A DNA stretch of 64,000 nucleotides from Asterias rubens (lineage: Eukaryota > Echinodermata > Asteroidea > Forcipulatida > Asteriidae). The stretch lies in NCBI RefSeq assembly GCF_902459465.1, contig NC_047066.1:1798001-1862000 (forward strand), given 5' to 3'. The position numbers and the translations under genes were made by a program. Shown in pieces: positions 26,966 to 38,218 of the stretch. The notes under the pieces are model-generated. The model did not search any database. It was not told the origin of the DNA and was given only the letters and a program-made list of their open reading frames with translations. The first letter of the stretch is position 1. Each line of letters begins with the position of its first letter.

Positions 26966-27157
26966 TGCCAGGGGTTTATTTCATAAAGCTGTCAAGCAGG
27001 AAACACTGCTTGACAAAAATGTCTTGAGTCGGACACCAGCCACAACATTATTGTAAAGTTATTGTATTGTGGGCTGGTTACCTGATTATGCTAAGCAATG
27101 TTATGCTGTTCTAAGCGAGTTTTTGTGCTTACAGGCTTTATGAAACTTGGCCCTGAA
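26966..27157. mobile_element. Decayed 'gggccaagtttcata' inverted-repeat element
   Basis: Left 'aggggtttatttcataaagctg' and right 'ggctttatgaaacttggccctg' are inverted repeats; the interior has 'ctaagca'-type motifs. Better-preserved relative at 55281-55523; fragments at 3800-3845, 30525-30680, 61718-61800 and 62195-62350. Confidence 0.5.
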
Positions 27158-28204
27158 AGACAGATGAAAATAGTGCTACATGGCACTCTGTGCAGCCAAG
27201 CTAGTTAAAACAAATAAAAGCGCCCTCTCTTGTTTTTTCTTTTACAATCCATCTGAGTGAGGGCGGTATACAGTTTTCATAGAACCGGACGTGAGTGGTT
27301 TTTATAAAGTTTGTGATAGACTGTGCAAGTCTAGTGCGTATGTGAACCTCCATGACCAAGTTGGTTTCTGTTTTAAATATTGATGTAAGCGAGATTATGT
27401 TTCTTCAAACGGTTTTATTTTGCGGAGGGCTTGCAAAAAAAGACTGCGGTTATAATCGCAACAATGCCAACTTTATGGAATTTCGGCTGATGATAAGAAT
27501 GTGTGTGCTTAGCAAGTTTGTGTGCTTACATGGTTTATGAAAATGAGCCATGTAAAGCTGTTTAGCAGAAAATTTGCTAAGCAAAGTACGTAGTGTGAGG
27601 TCTACCAGTTACACGACAAATGGACAATAATACTTCACGGCTGGTAAATGTTTCTGACCAACGAGAGGTTTATAAGCTCAGCAAGTTAAATGTGCTGGCC
27701 TTATACATTTTGCTGAGACCCTGTTTACGCTAAGCGATACCCGTGAATTGGTTAATATTAAGCAATTTTGACAAATGTTGAACGTAAACTATGACACTCT
27801 TTTTCGTTAAATTTGTCTGGGTACACCCAAACTATAAACAGTGGCCCCAAATTGAATCAGGTCTGTAAGCATAAAAAAACTTGCTAAGCACACTGAAAAG
27901 TATTGCTTAGCAGACAGAAACAGTAATTCGTTTGTTTATATTCATGTTGTTGTTGAAATGTTATGCCGTGCACAACATATAGAGAGATTATTATTTTATT
28001 AATGGACTCTTTGGATCTCCGTAGAACTATTAAGTCAAGTGATCTTCCTGCCGCATTGCGTTACGCATGGATCGTTACAATAAGACAACCCTTTCCGATA
28101 GTTCTTCCTTAATTGACTAGTAATGGCTTCGAGGCCACGCAGTATTTGTGAAAACGCGAATTTAAAAACCAGCTATTCATATCACATATCTGTGCCCATC
28201 TAAT

Positions 28205-28470
28205 TCAAGCACCACAACCCGGAGTCGAGCCCTAGGACCAGTCAACTTGAAAGCGGGCGCCAACCAGGTCATGTTAAGTTTTATGATCCGCTCATTTTCA
28301 AATAGGTATTGTAGCCTTTATGAGACTAATTGCTTTTTGTGTTATTCATAACACATCTGAGTCCCTCACATTCAAGCGCCACAACCGGGATTCGAACCGA
28401 AAGACCACTCAACTACTGGGGCTTCAAGGTCGCATGCAGTTCTGTGATCCGCTCATTTTCAAAGAGGTAG
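28205..28470 (-). repeat. Locally duplicated degenerate tRNA-like repeat
   Basis: Two similar segments (from about 28205 and about 28370) share cacaaccgg-gattcgaacc-type B-box remnants (reversed) and then 'atccgctcattttcaaa' and 'cctttatga'. This suggests a roughly 165-bp tandem duplication containing a SINE piece. Confidence 0.45.
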
Positions 28471-28574
28471 AACCTTTATGAAAATGAAGGAATGGTTACA
28501 AGACTATGAACTACGTTAAAACGGTGTAGAATGTAACTATGTTCACTAATAATACCCTTAAAAGTGTATTTCTT

Positions 28575-28890
28575 TTTTTTCAAAATCCAAAAAGGTCCAT
28601 GACACCACATTTCAAACTATATTAGAGCCTGCTGTACAAATAATTACTGGCTAATTTCTTTTCGCTTTTCGTATCGTTGTACGTTTATATTATTGTTTAT
28701 GTTCTAAACATAGTTATGGAAATTCAACGGATTCTTAATAATTTAGATGTAATGTTTTTTTCCTTGACGTTTTAATGGATTTATGCGGCGGTCTTTCTGT
28801 TGTTAAAATAAGCTCGTTGTAATTATAATCACCGTTGTTGTCGTAATGGGTAATTGACTCACATATAACAGAGTGTCATCAATATAGCCA
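28575..28890 (+). repeat. Duplicated intergenic block, left copy
   Basis: Matches 31528-31875 in the same orientation over about 320 bp by eye. It includes ccatgacaccacatttcaaa, cttttcgcttttcgtatcgt, gacgttttaatggatttatg and acagagtgtcatca. No terminal inverted repeats or tRNA head were seen. Confidence 0.7.
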
Positions 28891-28932
28891 TCCCACTTGT
28901 TGGTGATTTAAGTAGAAGGATGCGTCTGATGG

Positions 28933-29226
28933 GGACACACAAAGGAAAATAGTACTGGAAATCGATAAAAACACAAAGGAAGACGAAAGGTTGAGTGGAA
29001 AATTTAATGAGGACACACAAAGGCAAGGGATTAAAATTTTGGGGACACACAAAGGAAAGGGATTAAGATTTTGGGGACATACAAAGGAAGACGAAAATGT
29101 TGAATGAAATATTTAATGAGGACACACACAGGAAGACGGAAGGGGAAGGGATTAAAATTTTGGGGACACACAAAGGAAGACGGAAGGTTGAATGAAATAT
29201 TTAATTAGGACACACAATAGGAAGAT
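28933..29226 (+). repeat. Composite tandem repeat ('ggggacacacaaaggaa')
   Basis: Seven or more irregular units built from two modules: a '(g)aggacacacaaaggaagacg' module and a 'ggttgaatgaaatatttaat' or 'agggattaaaattttg' module, in varying order. It directly follows the left duplicated block and is absent after the right one. Confidence 0.7.
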
Positions 29227-30737
29227 GGAGTTTCATCATACCTAAATTAAACGTAAACAGAACTATAGTATACAGTATTAAAATGATCCCCCATCATAGG
29301 TAACTAACAGCTTAGTCAACTATATTGACCTATTGTTTTCTACCCTCACCTGAAAAGGAAATATTCCATCAGGTGTTAATGTTTTATTTATTTTTTTCAG
29401 CAGGACTCCTATGTGTCTTAATGCAGTTAAAATAATCTTAGTAAATTCACTAAGTTCAACTGAAGTTAATAGAGAGCAATGGAGGCAACTGTCGTCATTT
29501 GACCGCCATGTGTGTGTGAATAGCAATGCAGACATGCATGTGTGTACAGGCTGCGCACAACTCCAAGCCAATGAAAGCTCTCCGGAAGCGTGTACGTTTT
29601 ATCAAAGATGGCAGCCAAAGGATTGGGTCTAATTCGAAAGCAGTTTCTTTTACGTGGAAACAAATTACGACCTCCACTGCAGCATTTATAACTTGAATAA
29701 TTTAAAGGATTTATAAGTAATTTAGAATGGTGAGGGTCGCTGGCATAAAAATAGAGATTATGACCACTGTTGTCATGGATGGATTTCACAATTATTGGCT
29801 TCGGCTTATGAATCTATGCATAAAATTATATTAATTTTATGCGAGTTCAATACTTTTCAGATTTCTAACAGGTGAATAAGTTGTACAACAACATAATCAA
29901 AGATTGACTGGACTGTAATTTTAAAGTAGTGTCTATGCAAACTAGCAGATGGGGCCAGACTTTAGAATGTGGTGTGGTTTCCTTTTCTTCTTTCTTAAAC
30001 TGTATTGTCCGAAATGATACAGTGGTAGTCGAATGTACCACAGTACTGGTCTAAGATATAGATCCTTCTTCTATCCGCCATTGGTGTACAATAAATAAAT
30101 ATACCAATTATTGAAGGTACACAATTACTTTTTCAAACTTACCATTGCAGAAGATCTTTATGATCTTTGTGGTTAAACCACTTCAACACTTTCAATGGAG
30201 TCGAACCACGTACTATGTGCTTCTGTTTTTTGTTGCCCTTCTAGATGTACTAAGTGATGAGTGCTTATATTGAATTATTTTCCAAAAAGAGTATGGTCGG
30301 AATAAACGTCATACTGATTTGAATTTTTTCCTTGACTGCTCAATAATGTTCACTAGAGCGGAGCTACACACAATGACTATACTTGGCAACCTTCGGCCAT
30401 TATTAAACGCTCAATTTCAAAAGTGAAGAGCAGTATAATGGCAAACGTGTAAGTTTACACACGGGAGTTATATTAAGAGGGACGACATTTTTCCAGTAAA
30501 TTCACACATTTTTGTTCTAGTTTATGGTCCCAGTTTCATAGAGCTGGCTAAGCACAACTAGTAGTATAAACAGAACAGAATTATGCTTATCAGAGTATAA
30601 GGTTACCATCCAAAACATCATGTCACAAGTACACTTTCAAGTTCTATCTGGTCATTTCTGCTTAGCAAGAAACTTGGGCGGCTTGCTCTTTCACAATGGC
30701 TTTACATTGCTACGTCGCTCCTTAATGTCATACATTA

Positions 30738-31122
30738 AAGGCAGTGGACACTATTGGTAATTACTACCAATTACTATGGGTAAAATGATTATTATCAAAA
30801 ATCTTACTTGATTACGAGTAATGGGGAGGTTGATAGTATAGAAACGGCTCCCTCTGAACTGACGTAGTTTCCGAGAAAGAAGTATTTTTCCACGAATTTG
30901 ATTTCGAGACCTAAGAATTAGATTTTGATGTCTCGAAATCAAGTATCTGAAAGCACACAACTTCGTGTGACAAGGGTGATTTTTCTTTCATTATTATCTC
31001 GCAACTTTGATGACCAATTGAGCTAAAATTGTCACAGGTTTGTTATTTTATGCATAATTATGTTGAGATACACCAACTGAGAAGACTGGTCTTTGACAAT
31101 TACCAATAGTGTCCACTGTCTT
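30738..31122 (-). mobile_element. Family A element
   Basis: Reverse-oriented full copy, TA-flanked, AAGGCAGTGGACACTATTGG / CCAATAGTGTCCACTGTCTT; central hairpin ttgatttcgagacctaag / tgatgtctcgaaatcaa. Confidence 0.85.
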
Positions 31123-31199
31123 TAATAATAACAACCCCAGAGATGGACGGTACAAAATGTCAACAGAACTATACACAATGTAGCTCAAAAAACACAAAA

Positions 31200-31518
31200 T
31201 AAAAGTTCACAGATTTACAAATAACTGACAGGGTTTACAGAAGGTAATGGTGAAAGGCTTCTCTTGAAATATTATTCCATGAAATGCTTTACTTTTTGAG
31301 AAAACAGTAAAACAATATCAATTCTCGAATCGAGGCGAAACGTGCGGAAATCGAGGCGAAATCGAGACGAAACGTGCGAAAACAAGGGGGTTATTTTCTC
31401 CCGACTCCGATGACCAATTGAGCCTAAATTTTCACAGGTTTGTTATTTTATATATAAGTTGTGATATACGAAGTGTGGGCCTTGTACAATACTGTTTACC
31501 GAAAGTGTCCAATGGCTT
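31200..31518 (-). mobile_element. Family B element, 5' truncated
   Basis: The right end ccaatggctt-TA and the interior match 3266-3627 closely; the left terminal repeat is missing. It contains a local duplication (cgaggcgaaacgtgcgg / gagacgaaacgtgcgaa). Confidence 0.7.
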
Positions 31519-31527
31519 TAAGTGTAC

Positions 31528-31875
31528 TTTTTGTTTTCTTTTTCGAAATCCAAAAGGTTCCATGACACCACATTTCAAATAATATTAGAGCATGCTGTAC
31601 AAATAATTCTGGCTCATTCCTGAATTTCTTTTCGCTTTTCGTATCGTTGTACATTCATTTTGTTCTTGTTCTAAACATAGTTATGTAAATGCCATGGATT
31701 CTTAATAATTTAGATGTAATGGTTTTTTCCTTGACGTTTTAATGGATTTATGCGGCGGTCTTTCGGATGTTAAAATAATCTCATTGTAATTGTTATCACC
31801 GTTGTTGTCGTAATTGGGTAATTGGCAGGCACAACAGAGTGTCATCATTTTATAACCATTCCACTTCTTGGTAAT
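31528..31875 (+). repeat. Duplicated intergenic block, right copy
   Basis: Same-orientation partner of 28575-28890, about 2.95 kb away. It starts directly after the family B element's TA. Confidence 0.7.
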
Positions 31876-32034
31876 ATAACAATAGGCTATTATACAGTAC
31901 TACCGGACGGCTGTTACATGTTTGTTTCATTTGAGCACTCATGACAATCTACAACAATTTAGTGTCACGTTTACAGTGTCAGTAAACGCAGTCAGCCTGT
32001 TATGTTTTCTGATTCACTCTGTTGTCGTCATCGT

Positions 32035-32069
32035 CGTTGTTTTTGTTGTTGTTGTTGTTGTTGTTGTTC
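32035..32069 (+). repeat. TTG microsatellite
   Basis: About ten TTG/GTT units, interrupted near the start by 'ttttg'. Confidence 0.8.
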
Positions 32070-32529
32070 TTTGTTCTTTTTAAAACTCCCCCGTTAAAGT
32101 CGCTAACGATTATCAGGAAATAAGCAACTGTGTCTTTAGATGCTAATTGAAGATCTATTTTAAAAGTAACTTTCACATAACAAAATATCTATCTGTAGGA
32201 ATGTCACTGGTATGTTTTTTATATTTTATTAATAAAATGTTTGGAGAATCGGCCTTTTTTAGCTGTTTTTAATATCCTCCATTAACATTTTTTTGTACAT
32301 GGTCAGCTTCATATACTGTCATATGGACATTTATATTATTTAAAGAAACATAATTAACATAATGTCTATTTTTAATCCAAAGGTCGTCTGGCAATTCAAC
32401 AAAAATCATCTCGTTTTTTGTTCAGACCCACCTGCACGTCTCATTACATTAAATTAGCATAATATGAGCTACCTTGCTGATATTCTACTACGTAATTGGA
32501 TGTTGCAGTACAGTCTATGCACTAGACTT

Positions 32530-32926
32530 GTGCACAAGTCGTTAATGGTCTGCCGCGGTGACATAGTCGAGTCGTGGTGGTGTCGCAATGTATCAGGTTT
32601 CCGCGATCGAACACTGCTCTCGCGAGATCACCGCTCCTGCGCGAACTGCAGCTGGTTGCCGACTTCTACTCCGTAGTTGTGAGAGCAGTAGTCCTACGGG
32701 TCTAGTTAGTCTCGCGAGAATACCGTCAGTGTCGCGGGAATCGCGGGGAGATTCGGAATCGCGCGGTGGGGAGAGAGAGAGAGTCGGAACGCTATCACCT
32801 CGACAGACATTTAACGACTTGTCAACACGTCTATATATGCACACACGTCAGGCTGCATCGCCATAAGTCAGTTTTACACGTTTGAGCTGGGGTTATAATA
32901 AAATATTTCATAAAAGCTCAGAGGTA
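32530..32926 (+). promoter_or_regulatory. CpG-rich upstream region with two TCTCGCGAGA palindromes
   Basis: A CpG-rich island in AT-rich DNA immediately upstream of the gene at 32927. It holds two exact copies of the palindrome TCTCGCGAGA (32618-32627 and 32710-32719), known in vertebrates as a promoter element bound by BANP/Kaiso-type factors. A GA-rich run follows at 32767-32780 and a TATA-like ttataataaaat just before the ATG. Promoter function is inferred. Confidence 0.5.
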
Positions 32927-35900
32927 ATGGAGTATGCGGTTTGCCTCCGAGTTCTGTGCGCGTTGGTTCTATCCAACATTTTCATCAATGGTAAGTTTTA
33001 CAATACGAACAAAAATCTTAAGGTTTATAATATCATGAGCTAGCTGGGCTATATTGTATGAAACCTTCGGCAATGAAGTTTGCGGTTTGCCTCGTTGGTT
33101 CTATCTCACACATTTGTATTAAGATTATGAAGTACAAGTTGGTGTCGGAATATAGAGGTGACGAAACAAAAGAGATACAATCGGGTTTACAGTTTAAATC
33201 ATACCCGTGCCAAAAAACAAGAGAGGTTAGCATACACCAAACAGGTTCATCTTTAATTTCATAATGATGTGACCAAAAGTTGTTACAACCAAGATAGTAA
33301 AATGGTGTAGGCCTATTTGTGAGTTTGTTTGATTGTTTGTTTGTGGAGGTGTTTGTTTGTTTTTGTTTGCTTAGATGATCTAACCATCAAGGGAACTCGA
33401 CAAACTCCCAAAAAGGGTAATAATAGCCAAGCTGGCGATAGCCAATCTCTCTACCACAAACGTTGGTTTAACGTTTATGCTTATGAATTGCCAAAATCAA
33501 GAAATTGCGATTCATTAACTAGATGACAATATTTATTCTAGTCATTGTGGTATCAGCGGTTAGCTGGGGGATTCGAACCCACAACCTTGTGATTGCATGC
33601 CCTGCAGTTTAACCACTTGAACACTGTGACGATTTGATTATTTATTTATTTATTAAAAAAAAAATTTGTACCAGTCAAAATTCAAATATAATATCAACAC
33701 TTTCTGCAGAGAGTAATCTACTCATTCGGAGAAAAACAACAGCTAAAGGTTTAAAAAGGCTCTATTTGTTCGTTTCTTTTTTAGAAGTATTAGCTGATGT
33801 GTGTTATGTTGGCCAAGAAAGAGACGGCGCCCGTTACAAATGGGTTTTGGATGTCCGCGACCCGTGCGAGTGCACCAAAATACGTCTCGGGGGAGTCAAC
33901 ACAATTCCCCCGGCAAGCAGACCGGGCAAAACACGGTACATGGAGGATTTAGTCCTCGGTGATGATGCCCAACAGATCAGAGAATGGCTGAATTGCCCGG
34001 AGAAGACAACTCTGGAAACAGGTAGCTCGAAATTTCATACTGTATCACCTGAATAGTTATTGAGTGTTTTGTCTTAATTGGTTGTTTTCAAAAGTATCCG
34101 AAAGTAGGCGTACCCCTCGTGAACATGGTTTTAATAAAAGTAAACAACACAATAATTGATGGACCTTTAAGCAACTAGCCTGTCATCGCTTGTCATCGAA
34201 AGCAACACTTTAATGTTTTTTCCAATTAAAACTTTGGGGAAAATTTTAGTTCATACTATGGTTATTTCGATTTACACAAATTCGGCATATATTAAAATAT
34301 CTATAATTATAGATAAAACTTAATCTTAGATAAAATTTCTTGATAATGTTCATTTATTTTAGAAACAACATCATCGCTCCCGGTGACGTCAACGCATGTT
34401 GTAACATCAACGCTCGCGGTGACGTCAACGCCTGATGTCACGTCAACGCCCGCGCTGACGTCAATATTTACATCACTGTGTGACCCAGTAGAGCTTACAG
34501 CGACCCAAGCTCGGCATACCGCTTATCTGGTTGCTTCTCTCAACGCGCAATCGGTCTGGGAACTAGACTTCAGTCTTTCAGACACTGCAAAGGGACTTAT
34601 TTTCCTCAGTCGCAGCAACAATGAAGCAGACAACTTGTTCAAAATAAGTAAGTTTCAGTTATGCTATCAAGTGGGATTACCTGCAATAGTTAGGGTAACT
34701 CAAGAAAAAGAACAGAAAAAATACAACTATTTATCTCCCATCAATAAAAACCGATGTATATTCATAACAGCTTCTCTCACCCATTTTAAACACGTTTCTT
34801 TGGCGAGACCAAACGTAAGTTGCAGTAAATTGTATCTTTTCTCATTGCCGAACTCCACGGCTAGTTAACCGACCTGAAAACATTGAATACAAGTTGTCCT
34901 TGTAAACAATTAATATTGTCTGAACAATGATTTAACAAACGAGGGTGCTGTTCCAATTTGATGTCAATTGTTTTCCAAGAGATAGAAGTTCATCGTAGTA
35001 CCGTTTTATAAATGAATTAACATAATATTGTACAATATTATTTAAAAAAACAGAGCAACATTATGGCATTACACAAATTATTTGCAATTTAGCTTCCAGC
35101 TTCAATATTAAAACTGTGGCCCAATCTGTCTACCGTTCAATTTCCTATACGAAATCTTTCAAACATTGTGAAAAGAACTTATGTAAAAACATTTTGTGGT
35201 TCAATAAACGTCATCTATGACGTCAAACTTGAACAGGCAACAATTGTTGATTCTTCGTATACGTGAAGATTCGGAGTTATTGTGAACTTCTCAATGCTGA
35301 ATTTATTACAGAGAAGTAATTTGAAGAAGTTAAACTACAGCGATAGTGTATTACATTGGTATATTCAGGACAACGTAAACACAATTTCTGATCGCGCAAA
35401 ATACCGCACCTTCTTTCGTATAAAAAACAATTCTAAATTCTTTTCAAATTTAACAAGTAAACTTGTATTGCTATAGTCTACGAGTAAAATCAATGCTGAT
35501 TGAATTTTTTATGTTAAACTTTTTTGAGATTTGAGTTGTTAAACTTGTCTCTGTAGAGTGTTGTCAAGATTGAAGACGTCATCGTTGTTATAATTTGAAA
35601 GGCCATAAACCAACTGTCATTTCATGAACTATAACTATTTGTAAAATTCTTTTTTTAAGCTGACCGCTGAGCTGAAATTTGAAGTAAATTTCACATTAAC
35701 CTCGGTTTTGAACCGATAAAAAGTGTCAACTTACTGTCAAATAATATGTGTGCAGCATTCACAAAAAGAAAAAAAATCTGAAAAATACATAAAATGACTA
35801 TGTAAAGACATTATATCTAATTTACACAATACATTTGTATTGACTTTGCAGTCATCGAAATGAATGCAATAGAAGTACACAACTCATTAGATCAACAACT

Positions 35901-36096
35901 CCTGCGTGCTGATGAGTCTATCGGGACAACTCGACACACACTGACCATCGGAGATGGAAAACTTGAACTCGACTCAAGAAACTTGGAGACGAATCTCAAG
36001 CTGGACTTAACTGGATTGGCCTACGTCAAGTTTGGATGTGATTCAGGTACCGCTTGTATTTGGACTCTTCATGAAGTCCTATGTTCTTGGAAATGA
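32927..36096 (+). CDS. Predicted secreted protein of unknown function with Thr/Ser repeat linker
   Basis: Five exons with agreeing phases: 32927-32990, 33375-33416, 33785-34021, 34363-34647, 35852-36096 (290 aa if the last exon is read to its TGA). Exon 1 encodes a signal peptide (MEYAVCLRVLCALVLSNIF). Exon 3 gives a small Cys-containing module (DVCYVGQERDGARYKWVLDV, RDPCECTKIRLGG, WLNCPEKTT). Exon 4 opens with a VTSTxx repeat linker, probably O-glycosylated, then a domain (NAQSVWELDFSLSDTAKGLI ... TLTIGDGKLELDS...LAYVKFGCDSG) that looks like a beta-sandwich and faintly like the farnesoic-acid methyltransferase-type (PF12248) domain; this is not secure. A weak donor at 36047 (gtaccg) leaves open a further exon instead of the stop. 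Confidence 0.7.
33553..33632 (-). mobile_element. tRNA-like SINE head, intron 2 of the 32927 gene
   Basis: The reverse complement reads cagtgttcaagtggttaaac (A-box region) ... ttgtgggttcgaatccccca (B box). No closed acceptor stem, so a SINE head is preferred over a working tRNA. Confidence 0.5.
34383..34472 (+). repeat. 18-bp coding minisatellite, five units
   Basis: Five in-frame 18-bp units (gtgacgtcaacgcatgtt and variants) encode VTSTHV-VTSTLA-VTSTPD-VTSTPA-LTS. Three units contain the palindrome TGACGTCA (34384, 34420, 34456), the CRE consensus. Confidence 0.85.
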
Positions 36097-36309
36097 AATT
36101 AACATTTTGTTTTGCTTTGTGGTCGTCGGTCAAAAAAAAAAAAAAAAAAAAATCGTGATCGAGTGAAATTATTGCATTTCTTTAAATATACCTGATGCAC
36201 ATGATGTCATATCAGTAGGGCGCCCTCTCACTTAGATATCAACAAGCTGTCGTTGGCCAAACCTCGGCTGCGGGTCACAATTTGTGGCTTTTGATTTTTC
36301 GTCATCGTT

Positions 36310-36448
36310 TTCTTTCATTATTATCTCGCATCCATCAGGACGACCAATTGAGCTCAAATTTGTACAGGTTTGCTAATCTGTGCATGTTGAAATACACTAA
36401 GAGAGAAGACTGGTCTTTGACATTTACCAATAGTGTTCAATGCCTTTA
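36310..36448 (-). mobile_element. Family A element, truncated
   Basis: Contains tttcattattatctcgca ... gagaagactggtctttgaca ... ccaatagtgttcaatgcctt, the right third of a reversed family A copy. Confidence 0.65.
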
Positions 36449-37386
36449 ATAAGTTTTGAGCACTTTCAATGAGTGTTAAGTTGATCAGCTTGAATAGAAT
36501 TTCGTCTAACGTAAGGTCACCAGTCTACACCAAAAACCATTACAATATTTATAGTCACGATCATTAAATACACAAAATATATGAAAGTATAGAAAGTTGC
36601 AGCCATGGGGGTAATGGGTGTGATTGGGGGTCGGGAAGAGTAGTTTGAAGTTTTGTGTAATATTATCGAGTTTTTCTGGCCTCTTTTGGCTCTCTTTTTA
36701 AGCTTATTTATCATTTTAAGTTCCCATTGTAGGTCATATAATACAAACCAAATAACTGTTTGTAATATTAAGTTAATGCCTCTTAGTAGAAAAGTTTGAA
36801 TATACAGAATTTTCATCAAATGTTCCCACTTCTGTTTTTGTTTTACTTTTTGTATTCACTTTCAGAGAAGTAATTATACCTTCATTTTTTAAACAAAGTT
36901 TGCTTGAATTTTGTTTTGCTGATCTTTTATTTATAAGAGAAATATTGAGGAAAAAATATCGATCATTCATTCATTTTTCTACTTTTAGTAAATTAATTTT
37001 GGAGACCTCTTACTGGATTTCTAGAGCTGACAAAACAGTCACGTACAATGTTTATGTTTTGTGTGGCCAACCATAATAAACTAGAGAGACAAAATTTCCC
37101 TTTTTAGTGCAAAAGTTATGTACATTATAAAGTTATCATCGCTTAGTTCTTTTTGCAGCCCTTTTATAGGTTTTCTTGCACAGTTTCGGCAAATGAGTGG
37201 CCAATTTAAACACCATACATAGTTGTATGATATGCGAATGTTGTTAATCTTCAGTTTTAGAATAAAACTACATTTAAATTTATTATTATGCTGTTCTATG
37301 TGTGATGATTTCTTAACGAGAACTTAGCCTAAACTAGGAAAGGTTGACATTCCTAAAATCATTCGTAGTTGTCAACTGGTTTCTAG

Positions 37387-37596
37387 TAGTCTAGGTTCCT
37401 AGACCATTGGTGTTGCGTGGTCACACACTGTAATGAACGAACGCTAGCGGGCGCTCTGTTTCTATGATTTAGGATTAGAGAAACAGAGCGCCCGCTAGCG
37501 TTCGTTCATTACAAGCGTGTACAGTTTTTGCCGTGCATAATCGGAACGTTCGTTGTGTGTGACCACGCAACACCAATGGTCTAGGAACCTAGACTA
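37387..37596. mobile_element. hAT-like palindromic MITE, present only in duplication unit 1
   Basis: 210 bp. Outer inverted repeats tagtctaggttcctagacca / tggtctaggaacctagacta extend about 43 bp. An inner perfect palindrome (gtaatgaacgaacgctagcg and complement) flanks a short loop. It is flanked by the direct repeat GGTTTCTAG (37378-37386, 37597-37605). Unit 2 has the single empty site near 42840. Confidence 0.9.
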
Positions 37597-38218
37597 GGTT
37601 TCTAGTTGATATCGGATTAAATTCTAACTGCTTCTGATTACTTGCGTCTGTAATACTTTGATTAATGAGAGGATACCAATTTTATGAATATCTGACTTAA
37701 AGGCAGTGGACACTAATAATAAATAACTGAGCTTTCGAAAACACACCAACATTTGCTAACAATTGCAACAAGCATTGAGTGATTGTTGTTGTTGTTGAAA
37801 TGTGTTGCGAAAACCATCAATCTCGTGTTAAGCCATCTTTCCTTGTTGAGAATGAGTTGCACGTCACGTCCTTGTTATTATTTTTTTGTCAATGTCATTA
37901 TAACGACTGTTTTATCCGGGTCTGGCTCAAGTCCAAAATCAATCCTCGTCCACAGTACAAGAGCCTGGTTGAAGGTCTTTCCCACGGCAATCTCTATAGA
38001 CTCCCCGAGTTCCTGGTTCAACCCCTCTTATACGTTTTAACGGATATTTTATCTATGAATTCAGGTCAGCTAAAAACAGCGTATCAGGAAGAAAAACAAA
38101 CTTAAACGCAGGCACCATCTGTTCAATAAGGATCTAGCTGTGGCTCATTCTCATCTAAACATTTCTACTCGATTTAGCAACGGAAGAAGTCGTGTTTTGT
38201 ATTTGCAGTTTGAGCGCA

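Larger units (their letters stand above)
24770..32926. other. Intergenic repeat field
   Basis: No ORF in either strand has splice context or family resemblance. The stretch is made of inverted-repeat elements (26490-26872, 30738-31122, 31200-31518), a 320-bp duplicated block (28575-28890 and 31528-31875), a composite tandem repeat (28933-29226), degenerate SINE pieces near 28.2-28.45 kb and a microsatellite at 32035-32069. Nothing recognisable was found in 29230-30730. Confidence 0.6.
36097..38218. other. Gene-free stretch and 5' flank of the first lectin gene
   Basis: Holds a poly-A run (from about 36133), a truncated family A piece (36310-36448), a 45-bp remnant of family D (37165-37215) and the element at 37387-37596. 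From about 37220 on it is the upstream part of duplication unit 1, nearly identical to 42690-43455. The ORF at 37779-38105 is not conserved in frame in the other copy, so it is not called. Confidence 0.6.

Noticed and set aside
32588-32866. 92-aa ORF (and 83-aa antisense) before the 32927 gene
   Set aside because: Lies in the CpG-rich upstream island; composition explains the open frames on both strands and no motif is present.
37779-38105. 108-aa ORF upstream of lectin copy 1
   Set aside because: The nearly identical sequence in unit 2 (about 43020-43342) has frame-breaking indels, so the frame is not maintained.
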